Origin: SAR86 cluster bacterium
Lineage (GTDB): Bacteria; Pseudomonadota; Gammaproteobacteria; Magnimaribacterales; TMED112
Direction: 5' to 3'
DNA: 64,000 nucleotides
Assembly: GCA_003331605.1 (NCBI GenBank)
Contig: QOPD01000002.1
Span: 54,188 to 118,187 of the forward strand
A program made the position numbers and the translations under genes. Below the pieces are notes generated by a model. The model did no database searches. It had not been told where the DNA came from and worked only from the letters and a program-made list of their open reading frames with translations. Positions 10,620-19,018 of the stretch are shown here, in pieces. The stretch's first letter is position 1. Every line of letters starts with the position of its first letter.

Positions 10620-11045
10620 ATGAAAACAACAGCACTAAGAACTCAAGACATTGAGCAAAAATGGTACTTAATCGATTGTTCTGGCCAGACATTGGGTAGA
10701 CTTTCAGTAAAGGTAGCAAATATTCTGAGGGGTAAAAACAAACCTGAATATACTCCAAATTCAGATGTTGGTGACTTTGTGGTGCTTATAAATGCAAAAA
10801 ACCTTAAAGTTACTGGTTCAAAAAATGAGGACAAAATATATTACAGGCATACAGGTTATCCTGGTGGAATTAAACAAATTGCCTTTAAAGACTTGTTAAG
10901 CAAAGACCCCGAAAAAGTTTTAAGATTAGCAGTGAAAGGTATGCTGCCAAAAAATAAACTAAATAGACAAGTGATTAAGAAATTAAAAGTTTATGCGGGA
11001 GAAGAGCACCCCCATGAAGCACAAAGTCCTGAGGTACTAAATTAA
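10620..11045 (+). CDS. rplM: 50S ribosomal protein L13
   Basis: [39 protein letters not shown]; followed by rpsI. Confidence 0.98.
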   Translation: MKTTALRTQDIEQKWYLIDCSGQTLGRLSVKVANILRGKNKPEYTPNSDVGDFVVLINAKNLKVTGSKNEDKIYYRHTGYPGGIKQIAFKDLLSKDPEKVLRLAVKGMLPKNKLNRQVIKKLKVYAGEEHPHEAQSPEVLN

Positions 11046-11425
11046 TGTCAGTCATCTCGGGTAGAAGAAAAGAAGCCACAGCAGTTGTAAGGTTAAAAAA
11101 AGGCAGTGGTGTAATCACTGTCAACAAAAAAAGTCTAGATGATTATTTTGGTAGGGACGTTGCCAAAATGATCGTACGACAACCTTTAGTTCTCACTAAT
11201 AAAGAAAATGCTTATGATGCAGATGTTAAAGTTGAGGGTGGTGGTTCATTTGGTCAAGCTGGCGCGATTAGACTTGCTATTTCAAAAGCACTAATTGCTG
11301 AGACTCCTGATCTAAGAGGAGAATTAAAAAAAGCAGGGTATCTTACAAGAGATTCAAGAGTTAAAGAAAGAAAGAAAGTCGGCTTGAAAAAAGCAAGAAA
11401 GAGCCCACAATTCTCTAAGAGATAA
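11045..11425 (+). CDS. rpsI: 30S ribosomal protein S9
   Basis: C-term [27 protein letters not shown]. Confidence 0.98.
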   Translation: MSVISGRRKEATAVVRLKKGSGVITVNKKSLDDYFGRDVAKMIVRQPLVLTNKENAYDADVKVEGGGSFGQAGAIRLAISKALIAETPDLRGELKKAGYLTRDSRVKERKKVGLKKARKSPQFSKR

Positions 11426-11435
11426 TTTTAAATTA

Positions 11436-11990
11436 ATGTCAAAAAAAATTGACCAAAATAGAAGAAGAGCTCTTCATATTACATCTGGTATAGTTGGAGC
11501 AGTTACGGTTGCGGGTTTTGCCGTACCATTTTTGAGTGCATGGAATCCAAGTGAAAAGGCGAAAGCACTTGGAGCATCTGTTAAGTTCAATCTTTCAAAA
11601 TTAGAGGCCGGCGCAATGGTAGTTTTGGAATGGAGAAGAACTCCAATTTTTATAGTACACCAAACATTATCGGCAATTGAGAATCTTCCAAAACTTGATG
11701 CAAAAGTAACGAATCCTGCTAAAGAAGAAGGCATTACCCGTTCAGCTAATAGCAGTTACACTGTCCTAAAAGGTGTTTGTACTCATTTGTCCTGTGCACC
11801 AAAATATCATCCTGAAATTGAGCCAAAAGCTTGGGATCAGGAATGGTTAGGAGGCTTTTTCTGCCCTTGTCATGGTTCAAAATTTGATTTAGCAGGAAGA
11901 GTTTATAAGGGGGTTCCAGCCCCAACTAATTTAGAGGTTCCTCCTCACTCGTTTGATGGAGATATGCTTACAATCGGAGAAGTAGGATAA
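11436..11990 (+). CDS. petA: Ubiquinol-cytochrome c reductase Rieske iron-sulfur subunit
   Basis: CTHLSC and CPCHGSKFD Rieske motifs; TAT-like N-terminus. Confidence 0.97.
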   Translation: MSKKIDQNRRRALHITSGIVGAVTVAGFAVPFLSAWNPSEKAKALGASVKFNLSKLEAGAMVVLEWRRTPIFIVHQTLSAIENLPKLDAKVTNPAKEEGITRSANSSYTVLKGVCTHLSCAPKYHPEIEPKAWDQEWLGGFFCPCHGSKFDLAGRVYKGVPAPTNLEVPPHSFDGDMLTIGEVG

Positions 11991-13235
11991 ATGAACAAAC
12001 AGAATAATTCCTTTATGAGTTGGCTTGATAAACGTTTTCCAGTTACTGAAAACCTTGAAAGGCATTTAACAAAACACCCAGTACCAAAAAAGGTTAACTT
12101 CTTCTACATCTTTGGTGCCTTACTTATGGTCATTTTCATGGTTCAAGTTATAACTGGAATTTGGTTAATGATGTTTTATACAAATACAGAAGAGGGGGCA
12201 TTTGCATCTGTCGAATACATTATGAGAGATGTTGAGTATGGTTGGTTGATGCGTTATATGCATAGTACGGGAGCGAGCGCTTTCTTTTTTTTGATGTATT
12301 TTCATATGTTCAGAGGTCTGCTATACGGCTCCTACCAAAAACCAAAAGAATTGGTTTGGTTATTTGGATGTTTCCTCTTGTTTTTGTTGATGGCTGAAGG
12401 CTTTCTTGGCTATGTATTGCCTTGGGGTCAGATGTCATATTGGGCAGCAAATGTAATTCTATCCCTTTTTGGTGCAATTCCAGTTATTGGGCCAGATCTA
12501 CAAGTTTGGATACAAGGTGATTATGTGCTTTCTGGAGCAACATTATCTCGTTTCTTTGCTTTGCATGTTGTTGTGGTGCCATTACTAATGATTGCGTTGG
12601 TTGTATTTCACATATTTGCGTTACACGAGGTTGGAGCTGGCAATCCAGAGGGGGTTGATATTGAAAAACATCGAGATGAAAAAGGTATGCCTTTAGATGG
12701 AGCACCCTTTCATCCATACAAAACATTTAGTGCTTTACCGGCAATTGGAATTTTCTTTGTAATATTTTTCTCAATAGTATTTTTTGCACCTGAAGGTGGA
12801 GGCTATTTTCTGGAAAAACCAAATTTTGAAGAAGCAAATTTTCTTAAAACTCCAGAACACATTGCACCTGTATGGTATTACGCTCCATTCTATTCAATTC
12901 TTAGAGCGATAACATTTGGAATTCCTCTCTTAGGCATAACTAGTAAATTTCTTGGTTTTATAATATTTGCTGCCAGCATAGCAATTCTTTTTGTTGTGCC
13001 ATGGCTCGATAGATCAAAAGTACAAAGCATTAGATACAAAGGCATGTATAGTAAGATTGGGATGATATTATTTGCAGCCTCATTTATTACACTTGGATAT
13101 TTAGGAACAAAACCAGTAAATGAGCTAAGAACACTGATAGCTCAGATATGCACATTATTTTACTTCCTGCCACTTATATTGATGCCAATTTATACAAAAT
13201 ATGAAAAAACCTTGGAGGTTCCAGAGAGGTTATGA
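11991..13235 (+). CDS. petB: Cytochrome b
   Basis: Polytopic; HSTGASAFFFLMYFHMFRGLLYGS and ALHVVVVPLLMIALVVFHIFALHE heme-ligand helices. Confidence 0.98.
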   Translation: MNKQNNSFMSWLDKRFPVTENLERHLTKHPVPKKVNFFYIFGALLMVIFMVQVITGIWLMMFYTNTEEGAFASVEYIMRDVEYGWLMRYMHSTGASAFFFLMYFHMFRGLLYGSYQKPKELVWLFGCFLLFLLMAEGFLGYVLPWGQMSYWAANVILSLFGAIPVIGPDLQVWIQGDYVLSGATLSRFFALHVVVVPLLMIALVVFHIFALHEVGAGNPEGVDIEKHRDEKGMPLDGAPFHPYKTFSALPAIGIFFVIFFSIVFFAPEGGGYFLEKPNFEEANFLKTPEHIAPVWYYAPFYSILRAITFGIPLLGITSKFLGFIIFAASIAILFVVPWLDRSKVQSIRYKGMYSKIGMILFAASFITLGYLGTKPVNELRTLIAQICTLFYFLPLILMPIYTKYEKTLEVPERL

Positions 13236-13951
13236 TTAGATCTTTTACATTACTGCTTTTAATTGCATTTTGTGGAAAGCTTTTTCCTGCAGGTGATAGT
13301 GAATGTGGAGCTCTTGAAAGTTGCATAGATTATAAAGCAGATGTGCATGATTTATTCTCGCTTCAGAGAGGCTTAGGCCTGTATATGAATTATTGTTCGA
13401 GCTGCCATAGTCTGGAGTATTTAAGATGGAATAGATTGCAAAAAGATTTAGATATTCCTAAAAATATTCTTAGAGAGGACCTTATCCTAAACCCTAATAT
13501 AAAAAATAGTGATTATATGACTTTTGGACTCAACAGTGATGATTCGACTGCTTGGCTAGGGGCATATGCTCCTGATCTAACACTGAGAACAAGGGTCAGA
13601 GGTGAGAGTTGGGTGTATACCTATTTACAATCATTTTATGAGGATGCATCTAGACCTCTAGGCTCAAACAACCTAGTGCTGCAAGGAAGCTCAATGCCAC
13701 ATGTGCTCTCTAGCTTGCAAGGTAGACAGCAATTAAATAACAAAGGTGAGTTAGTAAAAGTCTCAGAAGGCAAGCTCTCCGAACAAGAGTTCGATAACGC
13801 TATGCAGGATTTGGTAAATTTTTTGGCTTATGCTGCAGAACCTATCAGGAGCGAAAGAGAGAAAAATGGAATTTTTGTGATATTATTTTTCGTTATTTTT
13901 ACAGCAGTTATGTGGCTGCTAAATAGAGAGTATTCTAAGGATATTAAATGA
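13232..13951 (+). CDS. petC: Cytochrome c1
   Basis: CxxCH motif (CSSCH); C-terminal TM anchor; petABC order. Confidence 0.96.
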   Translation: MIRSFTLLLLIAFCGKLFPAGDSECGALESCIDYKADVHDLFSLQRGLGLYMNYCSSCHSLEYLRWNRLQKDLDIPKNILREDLILNPNIKNSDYMTFGLNSDDSTAWLGAYAPDLTLRTRVRGESWVYTYLQSFYEDASRPLGSNNLVLQGSSMPHVLSSLQGRQQLNNKGELVKVSEGKLSEQEFDNAMQDLVNFLAYAAEPIRSEREKNGIFVILFFVIFTAVMWLLNREYSKDIK

Positions 13952-14568
13952 TTTTTTACTCAGAGGAAAAGGGACACTATAGTCATATGGTGAGGCTTGT
14001 ATTGGCTGAAAAAGATATTTCGTGTGAAATAAAAGAATTTGATTCAGAGGCCAAAATGCCAGACGAGCTGCCTGCAATTAACCCTTACAATAAACTTCCA
14101 GTGCTTGTTGATAGAGAGGTAACTATATATGAACCAAGAATTATTTTAGAATACCTTGATGAGAGATTTCCTCACCCACCCCTACTGCCTATTTACCCAA
14201 ATGAAAAAGCAGAATGCAGGCTTTTAATCTATAGGATCGAAAAAGAGTGGCTTCCATTAATTGATAAAATGATGGAACCAAAGATTTCACAAAAAGAGTT
14301 TGATAAGCTTAAAAAAGACCTTGTGGCATTAGTATCTAGTATTGTGCTGGTGTTAAAAGAAAAACCTTACTTTATGAGCGACGAGTTTACTTTGGTTGAC
14401 TGTTATATGTCAGCTATTCTATATCGATTACCATATTTAGGCGTCACAATCCCAAATACAAAATCTTTTTCAACTTTGAAAAAGTACCAAGAAAAACTTT
14501 TCTCTAGACCTAGCTTTGATCTTTCTCTAACGGATTCCGAAAGAGACCTAAGATACTCTTTTAGTTAA
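13948..14568 (+). CDS. sspA: Stringent starvation protein A (GST-like)
   Basis: YSEEKGHYSHMVRLVLAEKDI GST-like N-domain; position after petABC. Confidence 0.92.
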   Translation: MIFYSEEKGHYSHMVRLVLAEKDISCEIKEFDSEAKMPDELPAINPYNKLPVLVDREVTIYEPRIILEYLDERFPHPPLLPIYPNEKAECRLLIYRIEKEWLPLIDKMMEPKISQKEFDKLKKDLVALVSSIVLVLKEKPYFMSDEFTLVDCYMSAILYRLPYLGVTIPNTKSFSTLKKYQEKLFSRPSFDLSLTDSERDLRYSFS

Positions 14569-15595
14569 TATAAGATTTAGAATTAATTGCAGTTGAAGTA
14601 AGGTTATAAATGGCATTATAGCCTCGAACCTCTCCAAGAAAATTGTTAGATTTTGCATACGCTAAAAGCATAGCATCGTACCCAAGGGCATAGCTCCTAG
14701 CTTTTCTTAAGTCATAACCAAAATTATTTTTATCTGCAAGCCCAAAAACTAAAATATTATGTAATGCAATTTCATTTGTATCTAAGGAATCTGCAAGCCC
14801 GTACGTTAATGTTGAGATCTCATATCCAAGACCATAGTTGAATCTAATATTTGAAGCAATTTCATAGATTTCATCTACTTCTTGGGGAAATAAGACTACG
14901 TGTTCAATGTCATCTCTAGACCTTGGGATTGACTTTAATTCAGAAAAGCTTGCTTGATCAATTTGTTTTATTCTGTTAGTGCTGTCTGATACTCCAAGAA
15001 TTTCTTTAACCTGATTTGAATTTGTATTTGATTTTAGAAAAATATATTCCAAGTCTAAATTTAGTTTCTTTATCTTATTTAAAGCATCTTTACCTGCTAC
15101 CATTATTTTTTTATTCTTGGTTTGCATTAGATAGTTTTTTAAAGCATTGATTTGAGAGATTGAGTTAGATGACAAAAATAAATTTTTTTGAGCTAGCCCC
15201 ATAAGAATTAAGTTTTCATTTTTCCCTTTGGAATCGAATTGTTCAACTAAGTTTGGTTTAAATGGACCAACTATAAAACTATCTGTTTTCAGATTGTTGG
15301 CATTCAGCTCACTTAAAAAAATTATTTCAGTTGTATTTTTTAGGTCTCTGGATGCATGCAGGATGCCGAGTTGAAAATAGGTATTAAAGTACTCAAATTC
15401 ACTTGGATCCGGAATTAGAAAAGTAAAATCCTGCTGAATAGCGTTAAAATTAGCCTGAGAAAATTGTGTAATACCAATGAAACCCAAAGCATCTTTTGAC
15501 TCTAAATATTTTTGATTTTCGTTTCCTTTCTGCGCACTGGAGCAAGCAGAGATAAAGATAATATGGAATACTATAATTAAAAATTTCTTCAACAT
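14561..15595 (-). CDS. LppC/LpoA-like lipoprotein, C-terminal domain only
   Basis: Lipobox ISAC; periplasmic-binding-like fold pattern; divergent from rsmI as lpoA is elsewhere; 344 aa. Confidence 0.7.
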   Translation of the reverse strand: MLKKFLIIVFHIIFISACSSAQKGNENQKYLESKDALGFIGITQFSQANFNAIQQDFTFLIPDPSEFEYFNTYFQLGILHASRDLKNTTEIIFLSELNANNLKTDSFIVGPFKPNLVEQFDSKGKNENLILMGLAQKNLFLSSNSISQINALKNYLMQTKNKKIMVAGKDALNKIKKLNLDLEYIFLKSNTNSNQVKEILGVSDSTNRIKQIDQASFSELKSIPRSRDDIEHVVLFPQEVDEIYEIASNIRFNYGLGYEISTLTYGLADSLDTNEIALHNILVFGLADKNNFGYDLRKARSYALGYDAMLLAYAKSNNFLGEVRGYNAIYNLTSTAINSKSYIN

Positions 15596-16427
15596 GATTT
15601 TTTATATTATACCCACACCCATCGGCAATCTTGATGATTTGTCTAATAGGGCATTGAAAATATTGTCTAAACTAGACTTTTTGGTTGTAGAAAATTTTTC
15701 AATTACCAGAAAACTTCTAAATCATTACTCAATAAATATTCAAAACGTCATAACTTATAACGACCACTCCAATGATCGCGTAAGAAATAAAATTTTTAAT
15801 AATTTAAAAAAAGGGTTGGTTGGTGGTCTAGTATCTGATTCTGGCACGCCATTAATATCTGATCCTGGATTTAAATTAATCCAAACACTCGCAGAGAATA
15901 ACATTGACATTGTCAGCATTCCAGGACCTAGTTCAGTTACATCTGCTTTGGCAGGAAGTGCTTTGCCTACAGATAGTTTCCAATTTCTGGGATTCTTCCC
16001 TAGAAAAGATAAAGATAAAAAAATGATTGTGAAAACTATTGAAAGATTTGCTGGTACAAGTATTTTTTTTGACTCTCCAAAAAGGTTATTAAAGAATTTA
16101 GTTTGGCTTCAAAATAATTCAGATTTTAATGAATCAGACATCTCAATAGTAAAAGAAATTTCAAAACTTAATGAAAAATTTATAAGAGGAAAAGGCAGTC
16201 AAGTAGTTGAGAAGATTACTAAAATTAATGATTTTTTTAAAGGAGAATTTGTTGTATTGATTAAGCCAATTAAAAAAGAAGAGCAAGAATTAAAGTTAGA
16301 ACAATTCTATATGTATTTTTCTGAATTTGTGCCCAGTAAAGATTTAATAAATGCTGTGCACCTGATTACAGGAGAATCAAAAAATAAGATATATAAGTTA
16401 TTTTTAGCACTTGCATCAAAAGATTGA
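15594..16427 (+). CDS. rsmI: 16S rRNA (cytidine-2'-O)-methyltransferase RsmI
   Basis: YIIPTPIGNLDDLSNRALKIL; LVSDSGTPLISDPGFKL. Confidence 0.97.
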   Translation: MIFYIIPTPIGNLDDLSNRALKILSKLDFLVVENFSITRKLLNHYSINIQNVITYNDHSNDRVRNKIFNNLKKGLVGGLVSDSGTPLISDPGFKLIQTLAENNIDIVSIPGPSSVTSALAGSALPTDSFQFLGFFPRKDKDKKMIVKTIERFAGTSIFFDSPKRLLKNLVWLQNNSDFNESDISIVKEISKLNEKFIRGKGSQVVEKITKINDFFKGEFVVLIKPIKKEEQELKLEQFYMYFSEFVPSKDLINAVHLITGESKNKIYKLFLALASKD

Positions 16428-16440
16428 TAATATATCTACC

Positions 16441-16762
16441 GAGTTGGTCGAGCTATCGCTTAATTTTTAAGAGGAAAGTCCGGACTTCAAAGAGCAAGGT
16501 GCCAGCTAACAGCTGGGGAGCGTGAGCTTACGGATAGTGCAGCAGAAAATATACCGCCATTTTGGTAAGGGTGAAAAGGTAAGGTAAGAGCTTACCGCTC
16601 AAACGAAAGTTTGAGGCAGTGCAAACCCCACTTGAAGCAATGCCAAGTAGAGATTAAATTGTGTTGCTCGCACATAATCAGGGTAGGCAGCATGAATGTT
16701 TTGGTGACAAAACATCAAGATAAATGATAGCTAAAAACAGAATCCGGCTTATAGACCAACTC
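16441..16762 (+). ncRNA. rnpB: RNase P RNA (bacterial A type)
   Basis: Conserved GAGGAAAGTCCGGAC near the 5' end; terminal P1 pairing GAGTTGGTC (16441-16449) with GACCAACTC (16754-16762); rsmI-rnpB neighbourhood. Confidence 0.93.
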
Positions 16763-16786
16763 GATTCTCTCATCTAGAATTTATAT

Positions 16787-17881
16787 ATGACATGGCAAAT
16801 TCTTGATTCTAATTACGAGCAAGCAAAAATCGCAGTTATAGGAATTGGAGGCGGAGGCGGAAATGCTATTCAGCACATGATAAGTTCAGGCATAAAAGGC
16901 GTTGAGTTTATATGTGCAAATACTGATTCTCAAGCTTTAAGTATGATACATAATGCTAAAACTATTAAGCTTGGCAACGACTTAACTAAAGGGCTTGGAG
17001 CAGGCAATAACCCTGAAGTTGGGAAGCAAGCCACAGAACTTAGCCGTCAAGAGATTATTGACAACCTTGCTAATACTGAAATGTTATTTATTGCAGCTGG
17101 AATGGGGGGTGGTACTGGCACTGGAGGGGCACCAGTAATTGCAAAGATCGCCAAGGAATTAAATATCCTTACAGTTGCGGTAGTAACAACTCCATTTAAA
17201 ACAGAAGGTCAGAAACGAGCCAGTCAGGCAAAAAATGGAATTTCAAGTTTAATAGAAAATGTAGACTCTCTTATTGAAGTTGACAATGAAAAAGTTTTTG
17301 AAATCTTTCCTCCAGAAACTCCAATAGAAAAAGCATTTACAAAAGTAAATGATGTCTTAATGAATGCGGTTAAAGGCGTTGCAAATATAGTTTTGAAGCC
17401 TTCAAAAATAAATGTGGATTTTGCAGATGTTTTAGCTGTAATGTCACAAAAAGGGATGGCACTAATGGGGTATGGTTCTGCAGATGGAGAAGATAGAGCA
17501 CCTAAGGCTATTTATGAAGCATTGAATAATCCTTTTTTTGACAGAAACGAAGTTAAAAATGCAAAAGGGTTGCTGGTAAATGTTTGTGCTTCATCCAGCA
17601 TTACACAGAAAGAACTTAGAGATATTCTTGAGGAAGCTTCATCTATTGGGCAAGATGGCGTAGAGGCAATTCCTGGATTAACCATTGACGAATCCTTCGG
17701 AAATACTATTAGTGTAATAATTATAGCTACTGGCTTAAGGAGATTTAATTTAGGTGACTTTCAAAGACCTAAAGTTTTTACAACAAGAGCAAACAATGAA
17801 AATTTAAGTGATGACTTCCTAGATCTTGATCAGTTAAAAAGAGCAAACCTTAGTGAAGTTTTAGGGAGATTAAAAAATTAA
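16787..17881 (+). CDS. ftsZ: Cell division protein FtsZ
   Basis: GMGGGTGTGGAPV tubulin signature; NVDFADVLAVMSQKGMALMGYG T7 loop. Confidence 0.98.
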   Translation: MTWQILDSNYEQAKIAVIGIGGGGGNAIQHMISSGIKGVEFICANTDSQALSMIHNAKTIKLGNDLTKGLGAGNNPEVGKQATELSRQEIIDNLANTEMLFIAAGMGGGTGTGGAPVIAKIAKELNILTVAVVTTPFKTEGQKRASQAKNGISSLIENVDSLIEVDNEKVFEIFPPETPIEKAFTKVNDVLMNAVKGVANIVLKPSKINVDFADVLAVMSQKGMALMGYGSADGEDRAPKAIYEALNNPFFDRNEVKNAKGLLVNVCASSSITQKELRDILEEASSIGQDGVEAIPGLTIDESFGNTISVIIIATGLRRFNLGDFQRPKVFTTRANNENLSDDFLDLDQLKRANLSEVLGRLKN

Positions 17882-18770
17882 ACATGTTCCAGTTTTATTC
17901 AATAAGGCTGTAGAAAGTCTAGTTCAAAATGCTGATGGCAATTATGTTGACTGCACATTTGGACAAGGAGGTCATTCAAAAGAAATACTGCGTACACTTA
18001 GCTCTAAAGGAAATTTAAATGCATTTGATTTAGATGAGCTTGCTGAAGTTGAGGCTAAGAAAATTAAAAACCCAAATTTCTCCTTCCATAAAACTAATTT
18101 TAAAAACATAGGAGATTACTTTAATGATGATGAACTAGATGGGATTCTTATTGATTGTGGTGTTTCATCTCCACAAATTGATGAACCTTCTCGAGGCTTT
18201 AGCTTCATGAGGGATGGACCACTAGATATGCGATTTGGAAAACAGGTGAAGTTGTCCTGCGAAAGTATCATAAATAATTATGCTTACAAAGATCTTGTAA
18301 GGATTTTTAAAGAGTATGGGGAAGAGACTGAATCTAAGAGAATCGCTAGAGAAATTGTAGCCAAAAGAGAACAAGATAGAATTATCTCAACCAAACAGTT
18401 ATCAAACCTTATAGAAAATATAAAAAAAATTAAAACTAAAAAAAATCCCTCCACTAAGGTATTTCAAGCTTTAAGGATGGAGGTTAATCAGGAGCTTGAT
18501 AACTTAAAAATATGCCTTAGCAGGGCAAAGAGACTTTTAAAGAAGAATGGGAGGTTGGTTGTTATTTCTTTCCATTCTCTTGAAGATCGGATTGTAAAGA
18601 ATTATTTTAAAACGGAAGAACGGCTACACGAAAAAGACATACCATTATTAAGTGAACAGGTGCAAAAAAAGAAATTTTTAGTAAGCAGTGTGATCACACC
18701 GGAGGAGTCTGAATTAGTTTCAAATGTAAGAGCAAGAAGTGCAAAAATGAGAGTAGTGACAAAATTATGA
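17877..18770 (+). CDS. rsmH: 16S rRNA (cytosine(1402)-N(4))-methyltransferase RsmH (MraW), probable ATT start
   Basis: Manual translation upstream of the listed ORF (18207) gives (I)KHVPVLFNKAVESLVQNADGNYVDCTFGQGGHSKEILRTL..., the conserved RsmH N-terminus with SAM motif; in-frame stop at 17871-17873 leaves ATT at 17877 as the only near-cognate start I see before the conserved N-terminus. Confidence 0.9.
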   Translation: MKHVPVLFNKAVESLVQNADGNYVDCTFGQGGHSKEILRTLSSKGNLNAFDLDELAEVEAKKIKNPNFSFHKTNFKNIGDYFNDDELDGILIDCGVSSPQIDEPSRGFSFMRDGPLDMRFGKQVKLSCESIINNYAYKDLVRIFKEYGEETESKRIAREIVAKREQDRIISTKQLSNLIENIKKIKTKKNPSTKVFQALRMEVNQELDNLKICLSRAKRLLKKNGRLVVISFHSLEDRIVKNYFKTEERLHEKDIPLLSEQVQKKKFLVSSVITPEESELVSNVRARSAKMRVVTKL

Positions 18771-19018
18771 AACATACTAGAGTGTCTTTTTTTGTATTGA
18801 TGGTTTTCCTGGGAGGGGTTGCTTTTATAAAAGCCAAACTTGTATTTGAATATAAAAGACAATTTCTATATCTAGCTCAAATCCAAAATGAAATCGATAG
18901 GCTTGAAAATGAAAATACTAAGCTAAACCTTGAACTTTCTTTGCTTAAGTCATCCCCCTATGTTTTACAATCTGCAGCAAGCCTGGGCATGAAGAGAATC
19001 GAGCAGCTTAATGAATAA
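18767..19018 (+). CDS. ftsL: Cell division protein FtsL
   Basis: 83 aa, N-terminal TM plus coiled coil; between rsmH and ftsI. Confidence 0.85.
   Translation: MKHTRVSFFVLMVFLGGVAFIKAKLVFEYKRQFLYLAQIQNEIDRLENENTKLNLELSLLKSSPYVLQSAASLGMKRIEQLNE

Noticed and set aside
18207-18770. RsmH as a 187 aa protein starting at ATG 18207
   Set aside because: Would delete the SAM-binding N-terminal region that is clearly encoded upstream in frame.
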